NCBI GenBank assembly: GCA_031002005.1 | Contig: CM061919.1 | Location: 39,521,088 to 39,585,087 of the forward strand | Length of the DNA: 64,000 bases | Source: Vandiemenella viatica | Lineage: Eukaryota; Arthropoda; Insecta; Orthoptera; Morabidae | Reading direction: 5' to 3' | Part shown: positions 46,838 through 57,399 of the stretch, one piece after another | Layout of the letters: each line of letters begins with the position of its first letter | Numbering within the stretch: position 1 is the stretch's first letter | The notes under the pieces: model-generated | What the model was told of the DNA's origin: nothing | The model's database searches: none | What the model saw: only the letters and a program-made list of their open reading frames with translations | Position numbers and translations under genes: made by a program

Positions 46838-47701
46838 GGTGATTTTGTGATAACATTACAAACATTCAGGCATGGTGGAGAAGGGTAAAAGTATCCATTT
46901 GAGGTAAGGGACCCTAAAAAATAGTTCTGATACCTCTGACAGTGGAATACAGTGCTTATCAGACACATACTACCCACATTCCTGGAACATATAATGCTTG
47001 TTATTCATCAATGGATGTGGTTCCAACATGATGGAGCCCCATCTGACTTTTGACTGTGGGTTCGTAAACATCTGGATCACACATTTCCTGAAAAGTGGAG
47101 AGGCATAGAAGGTCTTGTTCCACAGCCTGCATGCTCACCTGGTCTCACCCCATTTGATTCCTTGTTGTGGGGCCAAGTGAAAAGTCTTGTGTGTGAGATG
47201 CCTATCAAGACTGAAGAGGATTTCCAGGCAAGAATTCTCACTGTCTGCGACTGTTCAAATGACACTTGGGATGTTAAAATTGGTATGACAGATCTTTGTG
47301 CAATGATGTCTAAACTGCATTTTGGCGGACTCATTTTGAACGACTGTTGTAAATGTAGCAGTTTGTGAAACTTTGAATTCATTAATAATGTACTACTGTA
47401 CACTTACAATTTTTGGTCTCTTTGAAATCAGGTACATATGCCATTACTAGTCCATCAAAAGAGGAAATTATCTGAGGGTTTTGGGGAGTTTTCATCAATA
47501 ATTCTGTACTTCATGATCAGGGTTCAGCATTTTGGGCACTTCATCTGAGCACTGTGTGATGTTAAAGCAGAACTTGAGTATATTTTTGCTTATGACCTTT
47601 CGGCTTAGTCATTTTCAGACCAGGGTCCCTTACCTCAAATTGATACATTGACCCTTCTCCAAAATCTCTGTAAGTTTGTAACATTATCACAGAATCACCA
47701 A
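46838..47701 (+). mobile_element. Mariner/Tc1-related element with ~78-bp inverted repeats and transposase remnant
   Basis: Imperfect inverted repeats at 46838-46915 and 47622-47701 share GGTGATT-TGTGATAA and TTTGAGGTAAGGGACCCT blocks in opposite orientation. Between them the plus strand encodes the last third of a DDE transposase: WFQHDGAPSDF (second Asp block; catalytic Asp kept), FPEKWRGIEGLVPQP, SPGLTPFDSLLWGQVKSLV (third block, where SPDLTPCDF is usual; the first Asp is Gly, the second is kept), then a C-terminal helix region. The N-terminal half and the first catalytic Asp are missing. Probably an internally deleted, non-autonomous copy. The outermost ends are not clean, so family placement is tentative. 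Confidence 0.65.
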
Positions 47702-47978
47702 GTTAGGGATACGAAACTGGTGCCAAAATGATGGAAAACTAACCAATTTTTTTTTTTCAGATTTCAGTATAACAGTGTCTGTGTCCGGGAAACCAGAATT
47801 GTACATGAAATGGGAAAAAGCTCAGAATGTTCTTACAAAAATACAGAGGAACTTTAAAACAATCTATGGTATGCATTCCCAAAGTTTTTACTACTACACC
47901 CCCCTTCCTGGGAAAAGAAAAAATCCCAAGAGCTCCCCCCCCCTCCCCATCCACAATTTTACTATTAAAAAGTAAATG

Positions 47979-48376
47979 TTTGAAGATCTCTCGGGCGTGC
48001 AGCCGGGTCATTTGGTCGTAAATGTACGAATTTTCGATGGCGTACCATGCAGTGTCCATCAGTACTAATGGACACTGCTCGACGCACTGACTGATAGACA
48101 CTGCTCGACGCACTGTAACGCACCACCCCCACCACCGCCATCGGAGCGACCCGGCGGGAGTGGGAGGGCGGAGTCGGAGGGTATAAATATCGATGCGCGC
48201 GGAGCAGTCCAGCAGTCGCGTCCTGGACTGCGTTCCTCACGCCGACCACTGGACGCTACCTGAAGATGATGGCACGGTACGCCATCGAAAATTCGTACAT
48301 TTAAGACCAAATGACCCGGCTGCACGCCCGAGAGATCTTCAAACATCAGATCCGCCGGGAAAACTTACAATTACAC
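47979..48376 (+). mobile_element. Foldback retroelement with 70-bp arms, TATA box and 12-bp target duplication
   Basis: Inverted arms at 47977-48046 and 48276-48345 differ at about one position in 70. A 12-bp direct repeat AAAAAGTAAATG flanks the unit (47967-47978 and 48377-48388). Between the arms the GC-rich plus strand has GGGTATAAATATCG (48179-48192), a TATA box with a plausible initiator 25-30 bp downstream, then ACCTGAAGATGATGGC...GCCATCGAAAA next to the right arm. A tail CCGCCGGGAAAACTTAC follows the right arm. No protein is encoded. Its build parallels 62481-62718 and the PLE at 14940-15881. Confidence 0.7.
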
Positions 48377-48388
48377 AAAAAGTAAATG

Positions 48389-49417
48389 CCTACTTTTCAG
48401 TACTAATAATGACATCACAGAAAAAATTAAGTATGTGATGTTGGAATAAAGATTTTAAACTTTAATACGTGATGAAGGAGACATAGTTCACCCGATAGTG
48501 TAGCTCTAAGATATGATCCAAAGCAACCTTGCATCCCACTCCCCTCCTGGCAAGTCTTCATGCCCCATAGTCTATGAACCTATAAGCTAAGAAAAGATTC
48601 CACCCAATGTCAAGAGCATTAAGTTGTGGTAGGATAAGTTCAAGACCATCAGCACCATGGGTGATATTTCAATTTTAAAGTGTAAACAATTTGCGCTCCG
48701 TATACATGAAACAAAAAAGTTTGTGTAAGATATCATCAAGGTAACTTTTTTGCATCTGTAATTCATGTGAGGCTCTGTGCACTGATTTCTTCTGGCTTTG
48801 CACTTCTTCTGCCCTTCGATTTGAATGTGATGGTGAGCCAATTTTCTGTATATCAGCAATTGTGCCTGATTTTGTAATACCACAACTTAATGCTCAAAAT
48901 CATGTAGCAATAATCCACACATTGTTTGAAAGTTCCTGTGTACTGTTTCTAGAGACTAAGTCTCGTAATATCAGTTTTTTTTCTGTTTGTATACATTTAT
49001 GGTTTCCTGGACACTGGCATTGCTACACTACAAACACATTGCAGAAACCTGCAGCAGCAAAACTTGATTAGTTTTCCAACATTTCAGCACTGGTTTCACA
49101 TGTCTATCTTGTATATAGCAGACATGAATAAAGTTTATAAACAGTGATTTTTCTGACACCCTATATATTTAAAAAGACGTTAGATTTTACTATGAATGAT
49201 ACTTCATCCTTGTTTTTACAAATGAAATGGGCTGCTGAGTGTAGATTTGACAACAGAGACACACGTGTAGTCAACAGAGATACATGGTATGTAAGGGAAT
49301 AAAACACATACCGGGGTGAAGTATTGGTTTAATCACCTTAACTAACCTCTAACTAGCTTTAATAAAAATTTCTTTCATAAATCTATATAAAACTGGATAA
49401 ATCAACTGTAAAGCATT
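48389..49417. other. No gene recognised
   Basis: A stretch at 48996-49025 (ATGGTTTCCTGGACACTGGC) matches, in inverse orientation, 47775-47800, so parts of this interval may belong to a larger decayed element with inverted ends. Nothing coding was identified. Confidence 0.35.
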
Positions 49418-50010
49418 ACGGTCACCACTTCCCTTATTCCTTAGGAAAAAAAAGGTTACAATTCACTACGAAAATATGCACTGTTTATTTTATGAAAAAT
49501 TTCCAATATATTTCAAAATCATATTTGAAAGACACAATCACAGTTGAGATGGCTAAATCGTACTAAATGTCTCCAAAAATCACAAGTCATGAAGAGGAAT
49601 AAATACCAGACTAAACCCGGTTAATTTCAGAATTAAAGTTTCATAGTCAATGTTTACACCACGGTCCTACGTGAAAAATTCCATCATGGTCGCCAGAAGC
49701 GCATGGAATTACAGACTGAAGGTCTTCCGGAGGCCATTATCACTGGCCTACATAACTGCCACCCAAAGGTTTTCACGAAAATATCCGACACATAGCTTGC
49801 TTCGAGACACAAAATACAAGGCAAGAAAGGCGGCCTCCGCTCCGCATTATATACCTTTCGACGCCTGCCTTCTGTGTCACCTCACCATCCAAAATAGTCT
49901 GACAAAATTTTGTTATCCCCAGTGTTCAGAATTTAACAGTGAATGGTATGTGATGTGTAGGTTTGTTGAGTTTATGACGACTTTAGTTCCAAATTTACTC
50001 AGTTTACCGT
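49418..50010 (-). mobile_element. LTR-like remnants with primer-binding-site-like sequences
   Basis: On the minus strand TGGCGACCATGATGG (49695-49681) and TGGTGACCGTAATGC (49432-49418) resemble the tRNA-Arg-type primer sites found at 45279 and 2933. Upstream of the first, a TATA box GGTATATAATGCGG (near 49855-49842) lies in a GC-richer promoter-like stretch, as expected in U3. No paired LTR or internal ORF was found, so this is a tentative relic. Confidence 0.35.
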
Positions 50011-52697
50011 AAAAAATCGGAATGCATGTGCGTAATAGTAACTGACTTCCTGAAAAATGTTGGTAAATCCCCTTATTGGTATTTAGTATCCACAATTTTA
50101 ACAATTATCGCTGAACTATAAATTATCATGTTTAAACCACTGTCATTGTGTTCTGTGGTTGCTCCTGATTTAAAAACTGTAACTTTTATTATTATCGGTG
50201 GTGTGTTATAGAAGTTATTAATCTCACAAAAACTGAGGTGAATACTGCCTGGCAGATATGATAAAAAAAAAACTAGTCTCTCGTTAATTACTATTAAAGT
50301 GCCACTTATTTCGAACAAGTGTTACTATCTGAATTTTTTCTTTTATTTTATTATTCATTTTAAAAGTTATTTTGTTCACTGAAATAGTCTTATTTATCCA
50401 CAGTTTAATTTTGAAAGCTACTGTAAGCTACCTTACTCTCTATTTTCGAGATTCAGTTAAAATCCGGCAAAGTTTGAGGTTAACATCAGTACACGATACC
50501 ATAGTTCAAATCGAGATAACACTTTAAGTTCAGAAAAGTAAATAAACAACACATAGCGACCATAAATAAGAAGTTTCAAGTAAAATATAAACCATAAACT
50601 TACCTAAATGAGCGTAATCCATAATAATCCTGAAGCAAAATACACAGGTTTGTTTACCCGACCACAACGCTAATATTCCACTAAATTGAACACTGTAAAG
50701 CACTGTAATAATAATAATTTCACCATCTGATATTAAATTCACTAATAACTCGCAGTTCCAGACCAATTTTAAAGCAGTAAATATGATTTTTAAAACATCT
50801 CCACATGGAATTTAGTTCAATATTTAATTTCAGCACATCTAAAGAGTTTCAGAGCTTTAAAAGTAAATTAAACCAAGTAAAATAACCAGCCAGTCAATAT
50901 TCTTTAAGTTTCCGATAATTATTAACTAATAAATAGAAGATATAAGTAAATAACAGTCAACTTGGTGATGGCGTCGTAGCAATGAACTTTCAAAATATAA
51001 TTTCTCTTCGGCTAACATATTTCACGAACTAAAAACTTTGCTAAAGTACTTAAATTAAATAAAGGTTCAATTTAAATTTAGTTTCAGGCCACAACTGTCT
51101 TTAAACAAAAGTGAAGTTTCGGTTGCACAAGCTAGGAAAACAGTAAAACTTAGAAATTCTATAACTTCTGATAGCCTTAACCGGTTTAAAAGATTTTTAC
51201 ACCACTGGACTCAGCAAACGCTGGGGAACACTTTGAAAATAATATTAACTTGAGATTTTAAAGGTTTGAGGAGTCACAATTTTCATGTGACGTAGGATGA
51301 CGTATCACAATACGCGAAACAAATGTGCTTTTAAATTAACCAACTTTCAAATTCATTTTCACCGGTCTGGAAGCTCTAAAAACAAAACCAAACACATCAC
51401 TACACTTGTCTCATTACGCTCCCCATCTTGTGATTTTCCGGCAGCACTCAGGTAACAGATTCTTTTTCCAGATAGACTATTGTCTAGGTCAGTACGTCAC
51501 TTTGAGACCCGGCCGCCATTTTTATCACATTTTGTTGAAGTGCTCGGTCGAGTTCACATGTAGTCGTGTGTGCTTAAGTTTGAGAAGACCCGCGGACGCG
51601 GTGGCTTATGGGTAGACAAGATTTGAGCAGTATGGCTGACCGAAGCCATTTCTAAAACCAGCATGGCCAACTCAACAGCCTAAAACTTTCCGTCATGTGT
51701 TCATCTTAACTTTCAATTTCATTCGGGGTGGTGCGGTCTATTCTGTTTCATGACTTGTGATCTTCGGCAAATGATTTTCTCCGATTGCCATTGCTAACTG
51801 TGACTTTTGTAACTTCTGTGAAAATTTTAAAGAATATATACTTCCGTTATCTGGATGCAGACTTTCATTTCTATTTTAGTACCTTTCTTACAGGAGGTTA
51901 ATCTGTAAGTGGCGACTGTGGTCATCTTTACAGTTAGCATTCTACAAGGTTTTACACGGTTATAGAACTTTTTCCGAACTTTGACAACTTTTTGGATGAC
52001 TTCAAGTTTAGGTGGAGAAGCCGATAACCAACCCCGGTATTTAGGCATCGACCCTAACACTACCACATTTTTACTTAAGACGTAATTATTCTAAAATTGA
52101 ATTAATATTCTTTATACTGAATAGAATGCTTTAAAACTTGAATATGTTACACCAGGCTCTATATTCTTACAGAAAATTTACTTTTTAGCTCTGGAGATTA
52201 TAAAAAAATGTGTTGTTATGCGATGTTGAAAATTCAAGTGAGTCCAATGAAGTGTTTACTTCATTTATACAGCCTGAAACTACTGATTTTTAGTGAATTT
52301 AACTTCCTTTCAGATTATTATTATTATTAAAATACTTTACTCCCTCAAAAAGTGTTGAGAATTAGTGATATAATCACATAACCAAAATCAACTGTTTACA
52401 AGATGGATAACTATGGATTACACTGGTTCAGGTTAGTTTAAAGGTTATTTACTGTTATTAACTGTTTATTTAGGGCTTGTGTTATGTGCTGAAAGACTTG
52501 ATTGCTTTTAAATTGCCGTATGTTCTGATTTAGACTGAAGTATCGGCTTCTGCATGAAACGCATCTCCCATGTCCTGTAGTTACTAGATGAAAAATTTTA
52601 TGTTTTCTGGAAGGCTTACCCCCCCCTCCCTTATGCCCTACAGCCAAGAAAATTAGAAATTAACTGAATTCTAAGGTGCTTACAGGTACTATTATAC
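50011..52697. other. Intron sequence with a GC-rich patch and a PBS-like site
   Basis: No gene recognised. 51400-51660 is clearly GC-richer than its surroundings (GAGACCCGGCCGCCATTTTT, GACCCGCGGACGCGGTGGCT). At 51910 TGGCGACTGTGGTCATC follows GTAAG, another primer-site-like sequence, suggesting that 51400-52070 is the LTR and leader edge of a further decayed LTR element. The rest holds only short AT-rich frames. Confidence 0.35.
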
Positions 52698-52957
52698 CTT
52701 ATGTATTCATCAATGTCCAAGTTCCATAGTTTAGAGTGCCGGTAGTATTCTTTACTGTAGGCTATAAGTGGAATGATGGCATGTTGAATTCCATTCTGTA
52801 TACGATCTCTCAAGGCACAGACAAATGGATCAAGCAGTCCTACTGAAGATAGTTGCAGATCCTCAGCAAACTTAAGGTTTGGTAGCACCAATGGGTGTAC
52901 CTGCCTCACATAATGTGTCAGCGTTACTGCATTGTTCAGTAGTTGTATCACCACTTT
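52698..52957 (-). CDS. Axonemal-type dynein heavy chain, exon upstream of 21273-21498
   Basis: 260-bp exon; acceptor TTGTATGTTTTCAG (52958-52971), donor ATAAG|GTATAA (GT at 52697-52696). It starts in phase 0 and ends after two bases of a Ser codon. The peptide begins KVVIQLLNNAVTLTHYVRQV, then LPNLKFAEDLQLSSVGLLDP, FVCALRDRIQNGIQHAIIPL, ending RHSKLWNLDIDEYI. The final NLDIDEYI continues into SKFESENH of the next exon, as in the tail of axonemal dynein heavy chains, where an LD-x-DEYI segment precedes the IGPF motif by about 40 residues. A second donor-like CCTGTAAGC at 52683 would not keep phase. No stop in 86 codons. Confidence 0.78.
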
Positions 52958-53426
52958 CTGAAAACATACAAGAAATAATTTATCCTAATCCAGTAAGTGT
53001 AAGAATTTTTAATTGTGAGTGACAAAATAAAGGGTTATAACAAATAATTTTACTGTTTTGAAAATCAGACAGAAATAAGAATTTTGGTTTATCATATAGA
53101 GAAACTCTCAATTTTTTCTTTTTCATGTATTAGAAATGTTAAATGTGTGCTTCATCCCAGGTTGATAGAGGTCCAGATTTACTTTCAAGATAGGATATCC
53201 AATGCTTTTTCCTCTATCCAAACACTCAACATGCACTATTCCACATTCACTTTCATTAAAGGACATCCACTGCTTATTCTTTTACACAAACATGCAGTAT
53301 ACAATGCAACCTTTTTGGGTGGTTCCTTCCAAAATGTTGCCAAGAAATGACATTGGACAATGGTAAATTCAATAGTGCAAAATGCTTTCTCCAGGCCATT
53401 AACTGTTATATTGGAAACATTCATAC

Positions 53427-53490
53427 CTTGTAGTGAAAGTGTAACTTCTGGCTAACAGGCGACACAGAACGAAACTTTAAGTTTCTCAAC
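53427..53490 (-). CDS. Candidate further dynein exon (weak)
   Basis: 64 bp bounded by TGTTTTGCGGATAG (acceptor) and TACAAG|GTATGA (donor). Frame: LRNLKFRSVSPVSQKLHFHYK, ending in phase 0, which matches the phase-0 start of the exon at 52957. The frame stays open upstream into the putative acceptor. The peptide is too short for me to place in the dynein tail, so this rests on splice signals, phase and position only. Confidence 0.35.
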
Positions 53491-53759
53491 CTATCCGCAA
53501 AACAATCATAGTTATATGTTTACATGGAAAAGAAAGGGAAAATACACCCAACACTCAACAAAGTTGAAGGGAGGAGGGCAGCAGCAACACAAACAACATA
53601 CAAACAAAGAAAAAAGAACAATATTTCAGGTGAAAATACCCTTTTTCAAGTTAACAGACAGAAGTGGCTGGTCTTGCGCAAGACTTGCGTTGGACGCAGC
53701 CACTGATAGAACGCAACAGACAATCGGAGGTGGTGGGGGCAGCAACGATAATATAACGG

Positions 53760-56003
53760 CGATTATTGAAAGATTAAATTGATCAAAAAATAATAGTTAT
53801 TAAAAATATAAATAAAGAAAAAATATAATTGAAAAATTAAAAAAAATAAAAATTGAGAAAAAAAATTAAAAAAATTTAAACTATTGTACCGGCCAGTGGT
53901 GGGTGTATAGGGTGAGGATGGAAGATGTTAACAGAAATTAAAGCCTGGGGGATGTCTAGTTTGAAGGATGTGTTGATAAGCCAATTCCCACCTGCAGAGT
54001 TCAGATTGGGAGGTAGTGTCTGGAAGTACTCTAATGGCTCTGACTGTGAAGCAGTTATTAAAGTCACAGGTGTTGTGAGTACTGGCATGGTGAGCAACGG
54101 GTAGGTCCAGGTTTTGGGAGTAAACTGTCTGTCTGTGACCATTCATTCTGATGGATAATGAGTTTGAGGTCAGGCCAATGTAGGAACTTGGACAGTGGAG
54201 GCAGGTGAGCTGGTAAATAAGATTGATGGTTGTACAGGTGGCATGACCTATAATGGGGTAGGTTTCACCAGTAGCAGGATTGCTATAGGTTTGCAACGGG
54301 GTTTCTTACAAGGGAAGGATCCAAACGGTGGTTTAGTAGCATCAGAGGCCTGATATTTATGCACAAGAATATTTTTTAGATTAGGCGGTCTGCTGAAGGT
54401 GACTCGGGGTGTGGTGGGAAGGATAGTGGGAAGAATGCGGCGCATTTCAGGATCTAAGAAAGTGATAGCCCAGACGAAGAATTTTGTTTAGCGATTCCAG
54501 GCCAGGGAAAAACTGGGTGAGAAAAACAGTGTTCTGGTCGGCTTTAGGTTGTTTGTATCGGTGTGGAGGACAGTCCCTGACCCTACATAATTGTTTTTGA
54601 ATTAGATCTGGAGGATAATTGTGGTTTATGAGTGCCCGTTTTACCATTCTACTTTTCCTTTTCGACATATAATTTTTTATTTTTTTTTCCTCTTATCCCT
54701 TATTTCATAGCAATAACTATCCACTTTTTATATACGTCTCTCCTTCCCGCAGTTCTGATCGCCCAACTCCGCTGTTTCTAAACATTTTTGTCATCTATTT
54801 TCCTCACACTAATTTCCCCCCCCCCCCCTTTTCACCATGTGCCTATTTCAGAGTTACCTTTCCCAGTATATCTACCATGCTACTCATCTTGCTAAACTGA
54901 GGTCTCATATTTTATTCCTCCAATACTGCCTTTCTCTTAACATACCACCAAATGACCTTACCATAAAACTTCCTATTTCTGGATACCCCCCTCAACTTCA
55001 TCCTACACTCCACTCATTCTGCTTCCAACACTCCCTGGCACTTACTCACCTAGTTCTCCAACAGTATATCATAAAAGCCCAACAACACTTATCCCACCTA
55101 ATTTCCTTACACAAAACCCTTCTCCTTGCATTCCCTGGTTGCATTCTTTATTTACATAACATCCTTAACCATTGCAACCATTTGTTAACCAAACAAGCAC
55201 AAAAATATCTTTCAAAGCTCTCTTCCCTCTGCAAGAGTTATTTTGTTTTGGGCCTTCATCTCCCCAACCCCCATTACAGGCAACACATTACCCCTCCACC
55301 AGTTATCGCCACTATGCCATGTATTTCTCATATTCTCAACTTTCCTCATCCAGTGCCTCTGCCACCCACTCCCATCACCCTCGCCCCTACCCATTCAGCA
55401 CCACTGGAGAAATAAAAAATCCCTATTGTGAATCTTTCTTCCACCCCCTCTCCGAACCTGAACTATCAGTTCTTTCAAAGGGTATTATTTTCTCCCCCAC
55501 CCCTAAATTTTGATCGGATTACTCTTATTAAGGACTCCCTTTCATTCTGCCGTACACTCAACTGGCAGTATTAATTCAATACTACAGGCAGGGGAGACAG
55601 CCGATGTGATAACCTGGAACCCAGCCTCCATCAATTCCTACCTCCATCCCAGTTAGATCCACCTCCCCTCCCTCAAAACCATCCCCTTCTCCTATTCCAG
55701 GAATTCCTCATGTCAACCCTCTCATCACCTTCCTTTCTAAATTCAATCCCCCACTCCAACAACCTGACCCGTACTGAAATGCGTGCGATGATTGAACTCT
55801 CCAAAAATAAAAACATCATAATCCTCCCGGGTAACAAGGGCTCAACAACTGTGGTCATGGATCGAAGCGACTACATAGCTGAAGCCCTCAGGCAGCTCTC
55901 TGACAGCTCCACTTACTTACCTCATACCGCTGACCCCTCTGATTCAATCTGCACAGAAATCCCCTCTTTCCTCAGTCTCCAAGGTCCCTTACAGGGTCTT
56001 TCA
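53760..56003 (+). mobile_element. Penelope-like element preceded by an inverted, 5'-truncated copy
   Basis: 53760-54660 is a minus-strand PLE 3' part: AAT/AAA-rich tail (53760-53880), GIY-YIG region 54296-53928 (NPATGETYPIIGHATC, HCPSSYIGLTSNSLSIRMNG with intact YIG-like core, CFTVRAIRVLPDTT, RRWELAY-like end) and upstream linker to 54660. 54837-56003 is a plus-strand PLE 5' part. The two halves are divergent, the arrangement described for Penelope insertions, where a truncated inverted copy precedes the main copy. The main copy runs into the assembly gap, so its RT is not visible. Confidence 0.8.
54837..56003 (+). pseudogene. PLE N-terminal domain (partial, enters the gap)
   Basis: 192 open codons from 54837 (LRSHILFLQYCLSLNIPPN, LNHCNHLLTKQAQKYLSKL), a stop at 55413, then continued homology (FDRITLIKDSLSFCRTLNW near 55510-55565) and a second open frame from 55710: LTRTEMRAMIELSKNKNIII, LPGNKGSTTVVMDRSDYIAE, ALRQLSD. 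This last block (usually P-A-D-K-G, here PGNKG) is the strongly conserved segment just upstream of PLE RT motif 1. At least two frame breaks lie before the gap. Established role: N-terminal and RT part of the Penelope polymerase. Confidence 0.75.
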
Positions 56004-57003
56004 NNNNNNNNNNNNNNNNNNNNNNNNNNNNNNNNNNNNNNNNNNNNNNNNNNNNNNNNNNNNNNNNNNNNNNNNNNNNNNNNNNNNNNNNNNNNNNNNN
56101 NNNNNNNNNNNNNNNNNNNNNNNNNNNNNNNNNNNNNNNNNNNNNNNNNNNNNNNNNNNNNNNNNNNNNNNNNNNNNNNNNNNNNNNNNNNNNNNNNNNN
56201 NNNNNNNNNNNNNNNNNNNNNNNNNNNNNNNNNNNNNNNNNNNNNNNNNNNNNNNNNNNNNNNNNNNNNNNNNNNNNNNNNNNNNNNNNNNNNNNNNNNN
56301 NNNNNNNNNNNNNNNNNNNNNNNNNNNNNNNNNNNNNNNNNNNNNNNNNNNNNNNNNNNNNNNNNNNNNNNNNNNNNNNNNNNNNNNNNNNNNNNNNNNN
56401 NNNNNNNNNNNNNNNNNNNNNNNNNNNNNNNNNNNNNNNNNNNNNNNNNNNNNNNNNNNNNNNNNNNNNNNNNNNNNNNNNNNNNNNNNNNNNNNNNNNN
56501 NNNNNNNNNNNNNNNNNNNNNNNNNNNNNNNNNNNNNNNNNNNNNNNNNNNNNNNNNNNNNNNNNNNNNNNNNNNNNNNNNNNNNNNNNNNNNNNNNNNN
56601 NNNNNNNNNNNNNNNNNNNNNNNNNNNNNNNNNNNNNNNNNNNNNNNNNNNNNNNNNNNNNNNNNNNNNNNNNNNNNNNNNNNNNNNNNNNNNNNNNNNN
56701 NNNNNNNNNNNNNNNNNNNNNNNNNNNNNNNNNNNNNNNNNNNNNNNNNNNNNNNNNNNNNNNNNNNNNNNNNNNNNNNNNNNNNNNNNNNNNNNNNNNN
56801 NNNNNNNNNNNNNNNNNNNNNNNNNNNNNNNNNNNNNNNNNNNNNNNNNNNNNNNNNNNNNNNNNNNNNNNNNNNNNNNNNNNNNNNNNNNNNNNNNNNN
56901 NNNNNNNNNNNNNNNNNNNNNNNNNNNNNNNNNNNNNNNNNNNNNNNNNNNNNNNNNNNNNNNNNNNNNNNNNNNNNNNNNNNNNNNNNNNNNNNNNNNN
57001 NNN
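56004..57003. other. Assembly gap of exactly 1000 N
   Basis: 1000 consecutive N, the usual placeholder for a gap of unknown size. It separates the PLE 5' part from the 3' UTR of LINE G, so the PLE RT and any end of the hAT element on this side are unseen. Confidence 0.98.
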
Positions 57004-57399
57004 GACTTTCAGGTATAAAGCCGAATCGCAGTAGCAGTTGATACAATTCGTTTTCAAGTCATATTGCAGGTATACGTGAGGCAATACCGACATTGGTATT
57101 CATGCGTCTAAATTATTATTTTCTTTTGTTCACGTTCGGTTATATGACCATACATCCGTGAATTGTAAGATAATTCATTATGCTTAATTATTGACAGGTT
57201 TGATTATACTATTATTTTACAATCTTGCTTATGCTAATTATAGTTGTACTTAGGCTACTTACAATTTTTATTATACTGATGACAATTTTAAGTCATACTT
57301 TTCTACTCGTAATCCTTAAGGAATAAAACAGAATCGTTGTAGTAGTTTATACAATTCATTTTATGCTTATTGACATTTTTATTTTTTGATGATGAGGTC

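Noticed and set aside
47757..48400. Overlapping ORFs on both strands around the foldback.
   Set aside because: They arise from the GC-rich inverted arms being stop-poor in several frames; similar peptides on both strands reflect the inverted repeat.
55710..57093. Very long ORFs spanning the N run on both strands.
   Set aside because: The frames stay open only because N codons cannot be stops; only the parts outside 56004-57003 are informative.
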